A DNA stretch of 64,000 nt from Corynebacterium sp. (GTDB lineage Bacteria > Actinomycetota > Actinomycetes > Mycobacteriales > Mycobacteriaceae). Of the stretch, positions 35,238 through 43,527 are shown one piece after another; the first letter of the stretch is position 1; every line of letters starts with the position of its first letter. The stretch covers positions 1 to 64,000 of the forward strand of contig NZ_JAUNUG010000007.1 of the NCBI RefSeq assembly GCF_030538285.1, given 5' to 3'. A model generated the notes under the pieces. The model saw only the letters and a list, made by a program, of their open reading frames with translations, ran no database searches and was not told the origin of the DNA. The position numbers and the translations under genes were made by a program.

Positions 35238-36398
35238 GTGAACTCCCCCTACGCAGACACCCCCCGTATTGACTTCCTCTGGCTCAGCGAGCCGGACATG
35301 ATCGAAGCGGGGGTGACCGATTCAGCGGCCTGTGTGGAAACCATGGAGGAAACCCTCATTCTGCTGGCCGACGGCGACTACCGCATGGCCGGCGCCTCGG
35401 CGAACTCCCACGGTGCGCAGATCAACTTCCCGAAGAACCCCGAGCACGAGGGCATGCCCGCCGACGGCCCGGACCGCCGCTTCATGGCGATGCCCGCCTA
35501 CCTCGGCGGACGTTTCCGCTCCGCCGGCGTCAAGTGGTACGGCTCCAACACTGAAAACCGTGCGCACGACCTGCCGCGTTCCATCCACGTCTTTGTGCTC
35601 AACGACGCCGTCACCGGTGCCCCGCTGGCCATGATGTCCGCCAACCTGCTCTCCGCCTACCGCACCGGCGCCGTCCCGGGTGTGGGCGTCAAGCATCTGG
35701 CCGTCGACAACGCTGAGACCGTCGGCATCATCGGCCCCGGCGTGATGTCCCGCACCATCTTCGCTTCCGCCTACTCCCAGCGCCCCTCCATCAAGAACGT
35801 GAAGATCAAGGGCCGTTCCGCTGGCTCCACCGAACGCGTCGCAGAATGGTTCCGCGAGACCTACCCGGAGCTGGAGTCCATCGAGGTCGTCGACTCCGAG
35901 CAGGCCGCCATCGAAGGCTCCGACATCCTCATCGCCGGCACCTCCACCTCCCCGGACGGCCCCTCCGGCTTCCCGTACTTCAAGAAGGAGTGGATCAAGC
36001 CCGGCGCACTCATCCTGTGCCCGGCCGCCGCGCGTTTCGACGATGACTTCATTAAGTCCGATGACGCCAACCTCGTCGTCGATTACACCGGCCTCTACGC
36101 CGAGTGGTTCAACGAGAACGGCCCCGACGTCACCTACGAGCAACTGCTCGGCATCCCCGGCAACCACTGGTGGGACATGACCAAGGAGGGCACCCTCCCG
36201 GCCAAGAAGCTGGTCAACATCGGCGACATCGCCGCCGGTCGCGCCCCGGGCCGCGTCAACGACGAGCAGATCTTCTGCTACTCCATCGGCGGCATGCCTG
36301 TCGAGGACGTCGCCTGGGCCTATGACGTCTACCACAACGCCCTGGAGAAGGGCATCGGCACCAAGCTCAACCTGTGGGACGCCCCCGTCCTGAAATAA
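35238..36398 (+). CDS. ornithine cyclodeaminase/mu-crystallin family protein
   Basis: This is an NAD(P)-dependent enzyme of the OCD/mu-crystallin group, 386 residues. It resembles proteins labelled tyramine oxidase subunit B more than true ornithine cyclodeaminases. The Rossmann motif is G-I-I-G-P-G-V-M-S near residue 160, preceded by S-A-Y-R-T-G-A-V. The GTG at 35238 follows AGGAAAGG by 5 bases; an earlier in-frame ATG has no ribosome site. It lies 34 bases upstream of the second glutamine synthetase gene, so the pair is probably one operon acting on an amine or amino acid (inference). The substrate is unknown. Confidence 0.8.
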   Translation: MNSPYADTPRIDFLWLSEPDMIEAGVTDSAACVETMEETLILLADGDYRMAGASANSHGAQINFPKNPEHEGMPADGPDRRFMAMPAYLGGRFRSAGVKWYGSNTENRAHDLPRSIHVFVLNDAVTGAPLAMMSANLLSAYRTGAVPGVGVKHLAVDNAETVGIIGPGVMSRTIFASAYSQRPSIKNVKIKGRSAGSTERVAEWFRETYPELESIEVVDSEQAAIEGSDILIAGTSTSPDGPSGFPYFKKEWIKPGALILCPAAARFDDDFIKSDDANLVVDYTGLYAEWFNENGPDVTYEQLLGIPGNHWWDMTKEGTLPAKKLVNIGDIAAGRAPGRVNDEQIFCYSIGGMPVEDVAWAYDVYHNALEKGIGTKLNLWDAPVLK

Positions 36399-36432
36399 CC
36401 ACACCACCCAACTAGGAGCCCTGAACGAAAAC

Positions 36433-37869
36433 GTGTCCTTCGAATCCACTGCAGCCCTGATCGACTTCATGCGCGATGAGGAGGTGGAATACCTGGACAT
36501 CCGTTTCACGGACGTCCCCGGCACCGAACACGCGTTGACGGTCCCTGCCTCGGCCCTCACCGAGGAGTCGGCAGCCGAGGGTTTCGCCTTCGACGGCTCG
36601 TCGATCGCCGGTTTCACCACGGTCGACGAGTCCGACATGACTCTCATGCCGGACGTCTCCACCGCCTACGTCGACCCCTTCCGCCGCCGCAAGACGGTGA
36701 ACATGCAGTTCTTCGTGCATGACCCCTTCACCCACGAGCCCTTCTCCCGCGACCCGCGCAACATCGCGCGCAAGGCCGAGGAGTACATGGTGTCCACCGG
36801 CATCGCCGACACCTGCTACATCGGCGCCGAAGCCGAGTTCTTCGTCTTCGACTCCGTGCGCTACTCCACTGATGTCCACCGCTCCTTCCACCAAGTCGAC
36901 TCGGATGAGGGTTGGTGGAACTCCGACGCGGAGACCATGACCGACGGTTCCCCCAACCTGGGCAACAAGATCCGCGTCAACGACGGTTACTTCCCCGTCG
37001 CCCCCTACGACAAGACCATCCCGGTGCGCGATGAGATTGCCCACTACCTCGGCGAGGTCGGCTTCGAGATCGAGCGCTTCCACCACGAGGTGGCCACCGG
37101 CGGCATCCAGGAGGTCAACTACAAGTTCAACACCCTCCTCCACGCCGCGGATGACCTGCAGAAGTTCAAGTACGTGGTGAAAAACACCGCCGATGAGCAC
37201 GGCAAAGTGGCCACGTTCATGCCCAAGCCGCTTCTCGACGACGGCGGCTGCGGCATGCACGCCCACCAGTCCCTGTGGAAGGACGGCAAGCCGCTGTTCT
37301 ACGACGAGGAGGGCTACGCTGGCCTGTCCGATACCGCCCGCCACTACATCGGCGGCCTGCTGGCGCATGCCCCGGCGGTACTGGCGTTCACCAACCCGAC
37401 CGTGAACTCCTACCGCCGCCTCTACTCCGGCTTCGAAGCCCCGGTGAACCTCGTCTACTCTCAGCGCAACCGCTCCGCCGCGATTCGCATCCCGGTGACG
37501 GGTCCCTCTGCAGCTGCCAAGCGCATCGAGTTCCGCGCCCCCGACCCCTCCGGCAACCCCTACCTGGGTTTCGCGGCCCAGCTGCTGGCGGGCCTCGACG
37601 GCATCAAGAACCGCATCGAGCCCGGCGATCCCGTGGACAAGGATCTCTACGAGCTTCCCGCCGAGGAGGCCCAGCAGGTGCCGCGCGTCCCGCACTCCCT
37701 GGAGTCCTCCCTCTACGCGCTGGAAAATGATCACGAATTCCTCACCGAGGGCGACGTCTTCACCGAGGATCTCATCGAGTCCTACATCGAGCTCAAGTAC
37801 GACAATGAGATCAACCCGCTGCGCCAGGGCCCGACGCCGAAGGAATTCGAGCTCTACTTCAACTGCTAG
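36433..37869 (+). CDS. second glutamine synthetase type I, GlnA paralogue
   Basis: The 478-residue product has the same length as GlnA at 27067 and is closely similar throughout by eye (shared F-T-D-V-P-G, F-D-G-S-S, [19 protein letters not shown]). It retains the catalytic motifs and the adenylylation-type tyrosine in K-D-L-Y-E-L-P. The GTG follows TAGGAG. Its operon mate is an OCD-family dehydrogenase. That setting suggests a dedicated role such as ammonia capture or gamma-glutamylation of an amine (inference). C. glutamicum has only glnA and glnA2. Confidence 0.9.
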   Translation: MSFESTAALIDFMRDEEVEYLDIRFTDVPGTEHALTVPASALTEESAAEGFAFDGSSIAGFTTVDESDMTLMPDVSTAYVDPFRRRKTVNMQFFVHDPFTHEPFSRDPRNIARKAEEYMVSTGIADTCYIGAEAEFFVFDSVRYSTDVHRSFHQVDSDEGWWNSDAETMTDGSPNLGNKIRVNDGYFPVAPYDKTIPVRDEIAHYLGEVGFEIERFHHEVATGGIQEVNYKFNTLLHAADDLQKFKYVVKNTADEHGKVATFMPKPLLDDGGCGMHAHQSLWKDGKPLFYDEEGYAGLSDTARHYIGGLLAHAPAVLAFTNPTVNSYRRLYSGFEAPVNLVYSQRNRSAAIRIPVTGPSAAAKRIEFRAPDPSGNPYLGFAAQLLAGLDGIKNRIEPGDPVDKDLYELPAEEAQQVPRVPHSLESSLYALENDHEFLTEGDVFTEDLIESYIELKYDNEINPLRQGPTPKEFELYFNC

Positions 37870-37878
37870 GTTCAGGAT

Positions 37879-38031
37879 ATGACCCTCGCCATCCTCGTCC
37901 CCGCCGCCCTCATCGGAATCGGCGCTACCTGGTGGGCGTCAGCGCAGTACCTCAAGGCCTGGGGCATCCGGGGCGGCGAGTACTCCCCGGCCGTCGAGGA
38001 GCCGGAGGATGATCTCTGGGAGCAGCGCTGA
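37879..38031 (+). CDS. 50-residue single-helix membrane peptide
   Basis: The frame from ATG 37879 to TGA 38031 encodes a hydrophobic N-terminal helix (M-T-L-A-I-L-V-P-A-A-L-I-G-I-G-A-T-W-W) and an acidic, Trp-containing tail ending E-E-P-E-D-D-L-W-E-Q-R. G/C in third codon positions is high, as in neighbouring genes. TAGGTT (37867-37872), which includes the stop of the preceding gene, lies 6 nt upstream as a possible leaderless -10 box. No family is recognised. Confidence 0.6.
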   Translation: MTLAILVPAALIGIGATWWASAQYLKAWGIRGGEYSPAVEEPEDDLWEQR

Positions 38032-38390
38032 GACGCTCCTTCATCCTCGGCGGCACGGATGTCGATCTCGACGCCGTCCGCCGGGTCCTCGCGCCCTACC
38101 GCCGCTCCGGCACCTGGGTGCTCGTTGGCGGCCTTCCCGTGCTCGAGGTCTCATTCCTCGGATCAGGGGCCCGCGGGTTCCACGCCACCACTCCCCCAGT
38201 ACTTTTCGACGCCGCGCTCGCCCATCTGCTCCACGCACTGGGCGAGTGCGGGTTACTCATTGGCGTGTCTCCGGGTCCACCGGATGTCATCATCTGCGGA
38301 GACTTCGCCACGGCCGAGGAGGTGGCGAATCCGGGTGAGATTGTCGCGGTGGCCCACACTCCCGCCCACTTCAATGCGATAATGACCGGT
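38028..38390 (+). other. coding-like extension in frame with the phnA-like gene
   Basis: From the CTG at 38028 (overlapping the TGA of the preceding peptide gene as CTGA, with GGGAG 5 bases before it) the frame is open into the PhnA-like gene. It encodes about 120 residues of ordinary protein composition, for example S-G-T-W-V-L-V-G-G-L-P-V-L-E-V. No ATG, GTG or TTG occurs before a GTG at 38118. It may be a separate domain fused to PhnA, translated from CTG or from GTG 38118. No family is recognised. Confidence 0.4.
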
Positions 38391-38735
38391 ATGAGCGACA
38401 CAAACTTCCCGCCCTGCCCCGAGTGCGGCAGCGAGTACACCTACGAGATGGATCCCCTGCTCGTCTGCCCGGAGTGCGGCCACGAGTGGGATCCGCACGA
38501 GCCCGAAAAAGCTGGCCCGGTGATCAAGGACTCGGTCGGCAACGTGCTGGCCGACGGCGACACCGTCACCGTGGTCAAAACACTCAAGGTCAAGGGCGCC
38601 AGCCAGCCGATCAAGGCCGGCACCACGGTGCGCCACATCAGGCTTGTCGACGCCACCGACGGCCACGACATCGATGCCCGCGTCGACGGCTTCGGGCAGA
38701 TGAAACTCAAAAGCTCGATCGTGAAGAAGATCTAG
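38391..38735 (+). CDS. PhnA/YjdM-family zinc-ribbon protein
   Basis: The 114-residue product has the family N-terminal zinc ribbon with two C-P-E-C-G knuckles (C-P-E-C-G-S and C-P-E-C-G-H) and the C-terminal domain with K-D-S-V-G-N-V-L-A-D-G-D-T-V. The family was named for phosphonate operons but has no proven role there. The ATG at 38391 lies 7 nt behind GATAAT, giving a probable leaderless start. The frame remains open upstream, so a longer fusion product is possible. Confidence 0.88.
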   Translation: MSDTNFPPCPECGSEYTYEMDPLLVCPECGHEWDPHEPEKAGPVIKDSVGNVLADGDTVTVVKTLKVKGASQPIKAGTTVRHIRLVDATDGHDIDARVDGFGQMKLKSSIVKKI

Positions 38736-38740
38736 CCACC

Positions 38741-38857
38741 CGTAATTACGATGCTCGCATTTACGACCATAACGCTCAGCGCATGCCAGGTTTCACCTGG
38801 CACTATGCGTTTCCATTAATCGACAGGTTCAACGCAATTGCGAGCGTCGTAATTACG
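38741..38857. repeat. 117-bp nested inverted repeat
   Basis: The outer arms CGTAATTACGATGCTCGC (38741-38758) and GCGAGCGTCGTAATTACG (38840-38857) are complementary at 17 of 18 positions. Each tip, CGTAATTACG, is itself a palindrome. In the centre TGCCAGGT-TTC-ACCTGGCA (38784-38802) forms a tight hairpin. The right arm overlaps the stop codon of the NUDIX gene. It could be a bidirectional terminator or a miniature mobile element. Confidence 0.8.
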
Positions 38858-39380
38858 AGCGCTTCCGGTACCCCATCCGCGGCCGGAAACCACCCGGGTG
38901 TTTCATCTGCGCGACAGCATCGGCGATCACCATTCGGAATCGCGGGCTGATCGGCGGTAGCTGGGCCACGGAGAACCAGCCGACATCCGTCGACTCATCG
39001 TCGCCGACCGCAGGCTCATCAGAACCCACGACGCTCAGGCGCATTGCAGTGTCCATGTAGCTGGTGATGTCACCATTGACGTGTTCCACAGGGCCCACTG
39101 CACCGACACCGAGGAGGGCCTCGACGCGGGCGTCGAGAAGCGTCTCTTCCTTGACCTCCCGCACGGCGGTGACCTGGGGGTCCTCGCCGGGCTCGCAGAT
39201 GCCGCACACGGGGGTCCACGCGCCATTATCGGAACGCTTGACCAACAGCACCGAAGGCACCTCCCATACGGGGGCGCCCGGCGGCACATCCCGGATAACC
39301 ACGGCGGTGACAGCCGGCAGCCACAGTTCTTCGGTGCCGATCTTCTCGCGCAGACGGAGGATGAATTCAGGGGTGGGCAC
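38853..39380 (-). CDS. NUDIX hydrolase
   Basis: The 175-residue product carries the Nudix box G-x5-E-x7-R-E-V-x-E-E (G-I-C-E-P-G-E-D followed by R-E-V-K-E-E-T). It hydrolyses a nucleoside-diphosphate-linked compound; the substrate is unknown. Its last codons form part of the inverted repeat at 38741-38857. It lies 14 bases after the exonuclease gene and may be in that operon. Confidence 0.9.
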   Translation of the reverse strand: MPTPEFILRLREKIGTEELWLPAVTAVVIRDVPPGAPVWEVPSVLLVKRSDNGAWTPVCGICEPGEDPQVTAVREVKEETLLDARVEALLGVGAVGPVEHVNGDITSYMDTAMRLSVVGSDEPAVGDDESTDVGWFSVAQLPPISPRFRMVIADAVAQMKHPGGFRPRMGYRKRS

Positions 39381-39394
39381 GGGGGCGGTCCTTT

Positions 39395-42300
39395 CTACAG
39401 GGCGGTGATGAGGTCGGCGATGTCATCCTGGCGGCGGTGGCGGAAACGCGACACGGTGCGCCGGCGCGGGGCCGTGGCGTCGAGGCCGATCGCGGTGTTG
39501 AGGCGTCCGAGGGCGTTTTCGCTGGGCGCGAACCAGGTGTCCAGACCCGTGAGGTTGAGTACCTCCGCGAGGCCGGATCCCGCGCGGCGCGGGGTGGCGC
39601 GCTGGACGTCGAAACGCCCGTCGGCGGTGAACTGCAGCCAGATACGCTCGCCTTCACTGATGTCGGCGGCCTCCAGGAAGCGGCGGATGGTGGTGATGGC
39701 GGCGCCGCTGCGGCCGTTGCTTACGGCAAGGTCACCGAGATCGCTGACCAGGGTCTTCTTCCCCAACACAGGCACCTCGAGTGCGACGGCGAGGCCGCGC
39801 GGCACGCCCGAACCGGAGCCGCGGAGATGATCGTGGGTGACGGTGGTGAGCAGGTGGAGGTCGCCGTCGATGCGGTAGAGGCCGGGAGTCTCGTCGGGGT
39901 CGGCGGCGATCTCCTGCACCTCCTCGGCACGGCTGACCATCCCGTCGACGGTCTGAAAGTCGGCGGAGGAGGCATACAGGCGCACGGAGCTCTCCGCGAC
40001 GCCGAGGGTGGAGGCCTCCTCGAGCAGGCGACGCAGCGGCACGGGCCCGGTCTCCACACGTTGTCCGATCCACTCGGCGAGCGTGGAGTATTCCTCCATC
40101 CCCCAGTCGGCCAGTGCCCAGCGGTCGCGGCCGACGCGGATGATGCGGGGATCGGCGCCCATGGCGTTGTAGAGGGTGCGCGGGTTCGCCTCGCCCAGGT
40201 GCTCCACCAGTTCCGGGCCGCCGAGCGGCTCGCCCGCGATGGCCAGCAGCGCGGCCGCCCGGTCCTGCGCGGAGCGGGTCCGGGTAAGCAGGTGCTCACC
40301 GTGGATGGTCACTTCCCCGGCCAGCCGCGCGGCCAACAGCTGCTTATCGACGCCCAGGTGCTCCGCCACCGCAGCCAGCGACACAACGCCGAAGTCATCG
40401 GCGAAATCTGCCAGCGCAGCAGCGAGGTCATCGTCGAAACCGGTGCGTTGGAACCAGTCGCCGCGGACCTCCCAGGCGTCAGCGAGCCAGGCCAGCACAT
40501 CGAGCATCGTGTGGCCGGGGGCTGGCCCGTCCTCGGCGAGTGCGGGCAGGTCGCGGTGGAGGTCCACAACCGGGGCCAGGGCGCCGTAGCGCTGGGGAAG
40601 GGCGTCGAGCACCAGGTGGAGGGTGTCATCCGGTTCGACCAGGCGGCGCTTGAGCTGGGTCTCCAGCTGGCGGATGCGCTCCCGGGTGATGCCGTGGTCG
40701 GTGCCCAGCTCCTCCAGGGTGCGCGAGCCCATGATGCGGTGGGTGTAGATGTCGACGTCGCGGGGATCGGTGCCGATGCGGCGGACGACTTCGCCCCTCA
40801 CGCGGCGGATCGCATCGCCTGCCGGGTCGGCCCAGTAGCGGTCGGCGGCGAGGGTGTCCCGGGCACGCAGCACCGGGGCGGGGATCTCCTCCGGGATCTG
40901 CGGGAGGGCACCGGTCAGGGCCAGCCATTCGGTGATTGTCTCCACCGTCCGCGGTGGGCCGGGGTCTTCCGCAGCATCGTCGAGGTAAATGTCCTCCGTG
41001 GTGGCGAGAAGATAATCGCCGGCAGGCGATTCCAAGGCCGAGCGCACCGCCGCGACGACCGTGCGGTGGACGCGCAGGCGACCGAAGCCGGGGACGTCGG
41101 AAAGCTGCGCTGCCGAGGCATCCAAGGGCCGCGGGTAGAGGTTGAGCCACCGATGGACCACCGAACCGGTGCGCGGCAAGGAGTCCGGCACTTCTGTGGG
41201 ATCCAGGCGCGGGGACAACTCGTGCATGGGGACCGTGCGGTGTCGCTCCAGCCAGGCCTGCGCGATGTCCTCCGGTCCGCGCGGGCGCAGGTCGAGGGAT
41301 TCGATCCAGGGGAAGACCTCGCTGAACTCGGGCGCCAGGGTGCCGTCTTCGTCGGTGGGGGGATCCACCAGCACCAGGTCGCGCACCATGCGGGCGAAGG
41401 CCGTCTCGTCCACGATGGGCACACCCAGATCGCGGGCCTTACGGGCCTTGCCACTCATCGAATCGGGATTGGCCGCGACCACCAGCTTCGTGGTGCGGGT
41501 GACCCCTCCGACCTCGAGTCCCGCCGCACGGGACCGCTGCTCCCAGGTCTCATAGCCGAGGGTGAGGGCGCCGGTGAAGGCGACGCGGTCGCCGGGCTGG
41601 AGGCCGTAGTCCTCGACCTCACCGTAGATGGGTTCGGCGAGCAGTTCATCGACGGATTCGGGGTTGACGCCCAGCTGCACGGCCATGTCGTGGAGGTGCG
41701 CGCGTTCGGCGGCGGTGACCACCCCATCGGCCCAGGCCTCGACGGCGAGCTGGCGGAGGTAATCGAGGTGGATGTCGTTGACCTCGGCGCGGCCCAGCCC
41801 CAGCTCGCCTGCCTGGTGGAGCAGCTGGTTGATCTCGGAGGTGGAGAGGTGATGATCGAGCAGTGCGCCCCGCAACAGCTTCCGGTAGTCATCGATCTCC
41901 GCGACGCCGGTGGTGGGCACACCAGCGCTGAGGCGTTCCAGCCAGTGGGCGGTGTCGGTGCGCTCGCGGGTCAGTGGCGGCTGCGCGGGCAGGTCCGGGC
42001 AGCTGACACGCAGCGCGGCGGCCTTTCCGAGGTCCGCGCCGTGGGTGTGCACCAGGTGGCGGAAGAGCTCGGCGGTGGCCTCGGCATCTGCCAAAGCCGC
42101 GTGCGGGCGGGAATTCGACAGTCCGGCGCAGGTCAGGCAATCCGCCAGTTTCTCCGGGGCGCCGGGCAACAGGCGCTTGGACAGCACGCGGGTGCACAGG
42201 GACCACGCGGAGGCCGCCGGGAGGTCGACGTCGAGGCGGGCGAATTCGGCGGCGAGGAAACGGGTGTCGAAGGGGGCGTTGTGGGCGATGAGGACGCGGC

Positions 42301-42547
42301 CGTCGAGAAGCGCGGCCAGCTGGGCTGCAATGCCCCCGAAACGCGGGGCGTCGACCAGATCCGTGGCGGAGATGCCGTGGACGTGCGAGTTGGCGATATC
42401 CCGGTCCGGCTGGATGAGGGTCTGGAAGGTGGCCTCGGGGTTGAGGTGGGCGTCGAGAAGCACCACACCGATTTCGATGACCCGGTCAGAAGCCCTTAAA
42501 CCGGTGGTCTCCAGGTCGAGGACGGCGACAGGTGAACTAAGGGTCAC
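39395..42547 (-). CDS. DnaQ-like exonuclease with TerB-like, BRCT and sigma-region-4/winged-helix parts
   Basis: This 1050-residue protein is of unusual build. Residues 5-175 are a DEDDh 3'-5' exonuclease (V-L-D-L-E-T-T-G, later H-A-A-L-A-D-A-E). About 205-295 is an alpha-helical TerB-like segment. About 305-390 is a BRCT-type domain (D-R-V-A-F-T-G-A-L, as in DNA ligase and polymerase epsilon-like proteins). Near 611-636 is a sigma-factor region 4 type HTH (T-L-E-E-L-G-T-D-H-G-I-T-R-E-R-I-R-Q-L-E). Near 770-820 is a HARE/RpoE-delta-like winged helix ending R-V-G-R-D-R-W-A-L, with a further HTH after it. The GTG start overlaps the protease stop as GTGA. The role is unknown; DNA repair or defence is possible. 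Confidence 0.8.
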   Translation of the reverse strand: MTLSSPVAVLDLETTGLRASDRVIEIGVVLLDAHLNPEATFQTLIQPDRDIANSHVHGISATDLVDAPRFGGIAAQLAALLDGRVLIAHNAPFDTRFLAAEFARLDVDLPAASAWSLCTRVLSKRLLPGAPEKLADCLTCAGLSNSRPHAALADAEATAELFRHLVHTHGADLGKAAALRVSCPDLPAQPPLTRERTDTAHWLERLSAGVPTTGVAEIDDYRKLLRGALLDHHLSTSEINQLLHQAGELGLGRAEVNDIHLDYLRQLAVEAWADGVVTAAERAHLHDMAVQLGVNPESVDELLAEPIYGEVEDYGLQPGDRVAFTGALTLGYETWEQRSRAAGLEVGGVTRTTKLVVAANPDSMSGKARKARDLGVPIVDETAFARMVRDLVLVDPPTDEDGTLAPEFSEVFPWIESLDLRPRGPEDIAQAWLERHRTVPMHELSPRLDPTEVPDSLPRTGSVVHRWLNLYPRPLDASAAQLSDVPGFGRLRVHRTVVAAVRSALESPAGDYLLATTEDIYLDDAAEDPGPPRTVETITEWLALTGALPQIPEEIPAPVLRARDTLAADRYWADPAGDAIRRVRGEVVRRIGTDPRDVDIYTHRIMGSRTLEELGTDHGITRERIRQLETQLKRRLVEPDDTLHLVLDALPQRYGALAPVVDLHRDLPALAEDGPAPGHTMLDVLAWLADAWEVRGDWFQRTGFDDDLAAALADFADDFGVVSLAAVAEHLGVDKQLLAARLAGEVTIHGEHLLTRTRSAQDRAAALLAIAGEPLGGPELVEHLGEANPRTLYNAMGADPRIIRVGRDRWALADWGMEEYSTLAEWIGQRVETGPVPLRRLLEEASTLGVAESSVRLYASSADFQTVDGMVSRAEEVQEIAADPDETPGLYRIDGDLHLLTTVTHDHLRGSGSGVPRGLAVALEVPVLGKKTLVSDLGDLAVSNGRSGAAITTIRRFLEAADISEGERIWLQFTADGRFDVQRATPRRAGSGLAEVLNLTGLDTWFAPSENALGRLNTAIGLDATAPRRRTVSRFRHRRQDDIADLITAL
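40342..40354 (+). repeat. dispersed 13-mer, exact copy
   Basis: GCTTATCGACGCC lies antisense in the exonuclease gene, and the coding strand reads G-V-D-K-Q. A one-mismatch copy lies at 42449-42461 in the same gene, read L-L-D-A. Confidence 0.9.
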
Positions 42548-43401
42548 TGGTATTCAGCCTCCGGAATGACTCGGTCAAGCACCACCTGGACAGCGGGGAC
42601 CGAGGTATAGGACATGGTCATGGGGCCCGCCGCAGGGTCATCGCAGCTCAGCGACTTATCGGCGTCCCGGGTGCCGGACACCAAGCCGATGATCACCCGC
42701 TGCCCCTCAATATCGGCGTACACCGGCCCACCGGAATCACCCGCCCGCGCGCACACGCTGGCGGTCGCGGCCAAGGCACGCAACTCGACGCCGTCGTGAT
42801 CAGCGAGGATCTCAATCCCCGTCTGATTGATCGGCGCCCCGCAAGTCTCCCCGGTGGTCATGCCGTATTTACAGATGATCTCCGGCAGCTGCCCCGTCAT
42901 CTCCGCGACGATGGTCGGGCCGGCGGGCTCGGGCGCGGACATCGACAGCCACGGGTTCGAGATCTCAATGATCCCCACATCCAGCCGACTGGAGGCTTCG
43001 TCATACAGGTCCGAGTAGATGAACTGCCCGACCGGCGCCCGGAAATCCGCTTCCGTCCCCTCCGCCACGGGCCACACGTAATCACCCACGGTGCCGCAGT
43101 GCGAGGCCGTCACTGCGAAGGCGCGCTCCCCCGCCGTAAAGCTGTACGCGACGGTGCACTGCCCCACCTGGATCGTCTGCCCCGGCACGGGCAGCGTCTT
43201 CGTGATCATCACCGCCGTCCCCGGCACCCAGGGGCTGGATGCGGGCGCGCGGAACTCCGCCGAGACCTGCACGGGCTCCGCCGCGATGATCTCGGCGATC
43301 GGGGTGGGATTTTGGCGCTGCTCAGTGACGGCGGTGCCGATCAGCGCCGTGACGCCGGCGGTGGTCGCCGCCACCAGCGCCGCCCAGGCGCGGATGTTCA
43401 C
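42544..43401 (-). CDS. exported trypsin-like serine protease
   Basis: This is a chymotrypsin-fold (S1) protease of the actinobacterial secreted type, 285 residues. The N-terminal helix (about residues 5-25) is a signal or anchor. The catalytic triad is visible: H in V-T-A-S-H-C-G, D in S-S-R-L-D-V-G-I-I-E-I and S in A-R-A-G-D-S-G-G-P-V. Paired cysteines suggest disulfides, so it acts outside the membrane. The GTG start overlaps the small upstream gene, and its stop overlaps the exonuclease gene, by 4 bases each (GTGA). The substrate is unknown. Confidence 0.88.
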   Translation of the reverse strand: MNIRAWAALVAATTAGVTALIGTAVTEQRQNPTPIAEIIAAEPVQVSAEFRAPASSPWVPGTAVMITKTLPVPGQTIQVGQCTVAYSFTAGERAFAVTASHCGTVGDYVWPVAEGTEADFRAPVGQFIYSDLYDEASSRLDVGIIEISNPWLSMSAPEPAGPTIVAEMTGQLPEIICKYGMTTGETCGAPINQTGIEILADHDGVELRALAATASVCARAGDSGGPVYADIEGQRVIIGLVSGTRDADKSLSCDDPAAGPMTMSYTSVPAVQVVLDRVIPEAEYQ

Positions 43402-43523
43402 TGCTTATCGACGCCGTCTTCCTCGGCGTTGTCTGCTTCCGCCTGTGCCTTGATCATCTCGGCGAACTTCTCCGGATCGAAATCCTCGAAGTATTCCTGG
43501 CTGAACTTGAATTCCACACCCAT
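43398..43523 (-). CDS. 41-residue acidic protein between thrC and protease gene
   Basis: It starts at ATG 43523 behind GGAGG and ends G-V-D-K-Q with a TGA that overlaps the protease GTG. The sequence M-G-V-E-F-K-F-S-Q-E-Y-F-E-D-F-D-P is followed by an acidic helix, giving a soluble, strongly negative mini-protein. It lies 4 bases after the thrC stop. A longer in-frame start lies within thrC and lacks a ribosome site. No family is recognised. Confidence 0.7.
   Translation of the reverse strand: MGVEFKFSQEYFEDFDPEKFAEMIKAQAEADNAEEDGVDKQ
43403..43415 (+). repeat. dispersed 13-mer, exact copy
   Basis: GCTTATCGACGCC is antisense to the last codons (G-V-D-K-Q) of the 41-residue gene, 2 bases from the protease start codon. 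Confidence 0.9.
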
Positions 43524-43527
43524 GGGG

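Noticed and set aside
39437..42499. Very long open frame opposite the exonuclease gene
   Set aside because: It is an antisense shadow of a high-GC gene. Composition is unnatural (Gly/Ala/Val/Arg/Glu-rich), there is no ribosome site, and the minus-strand protein has clear domains.
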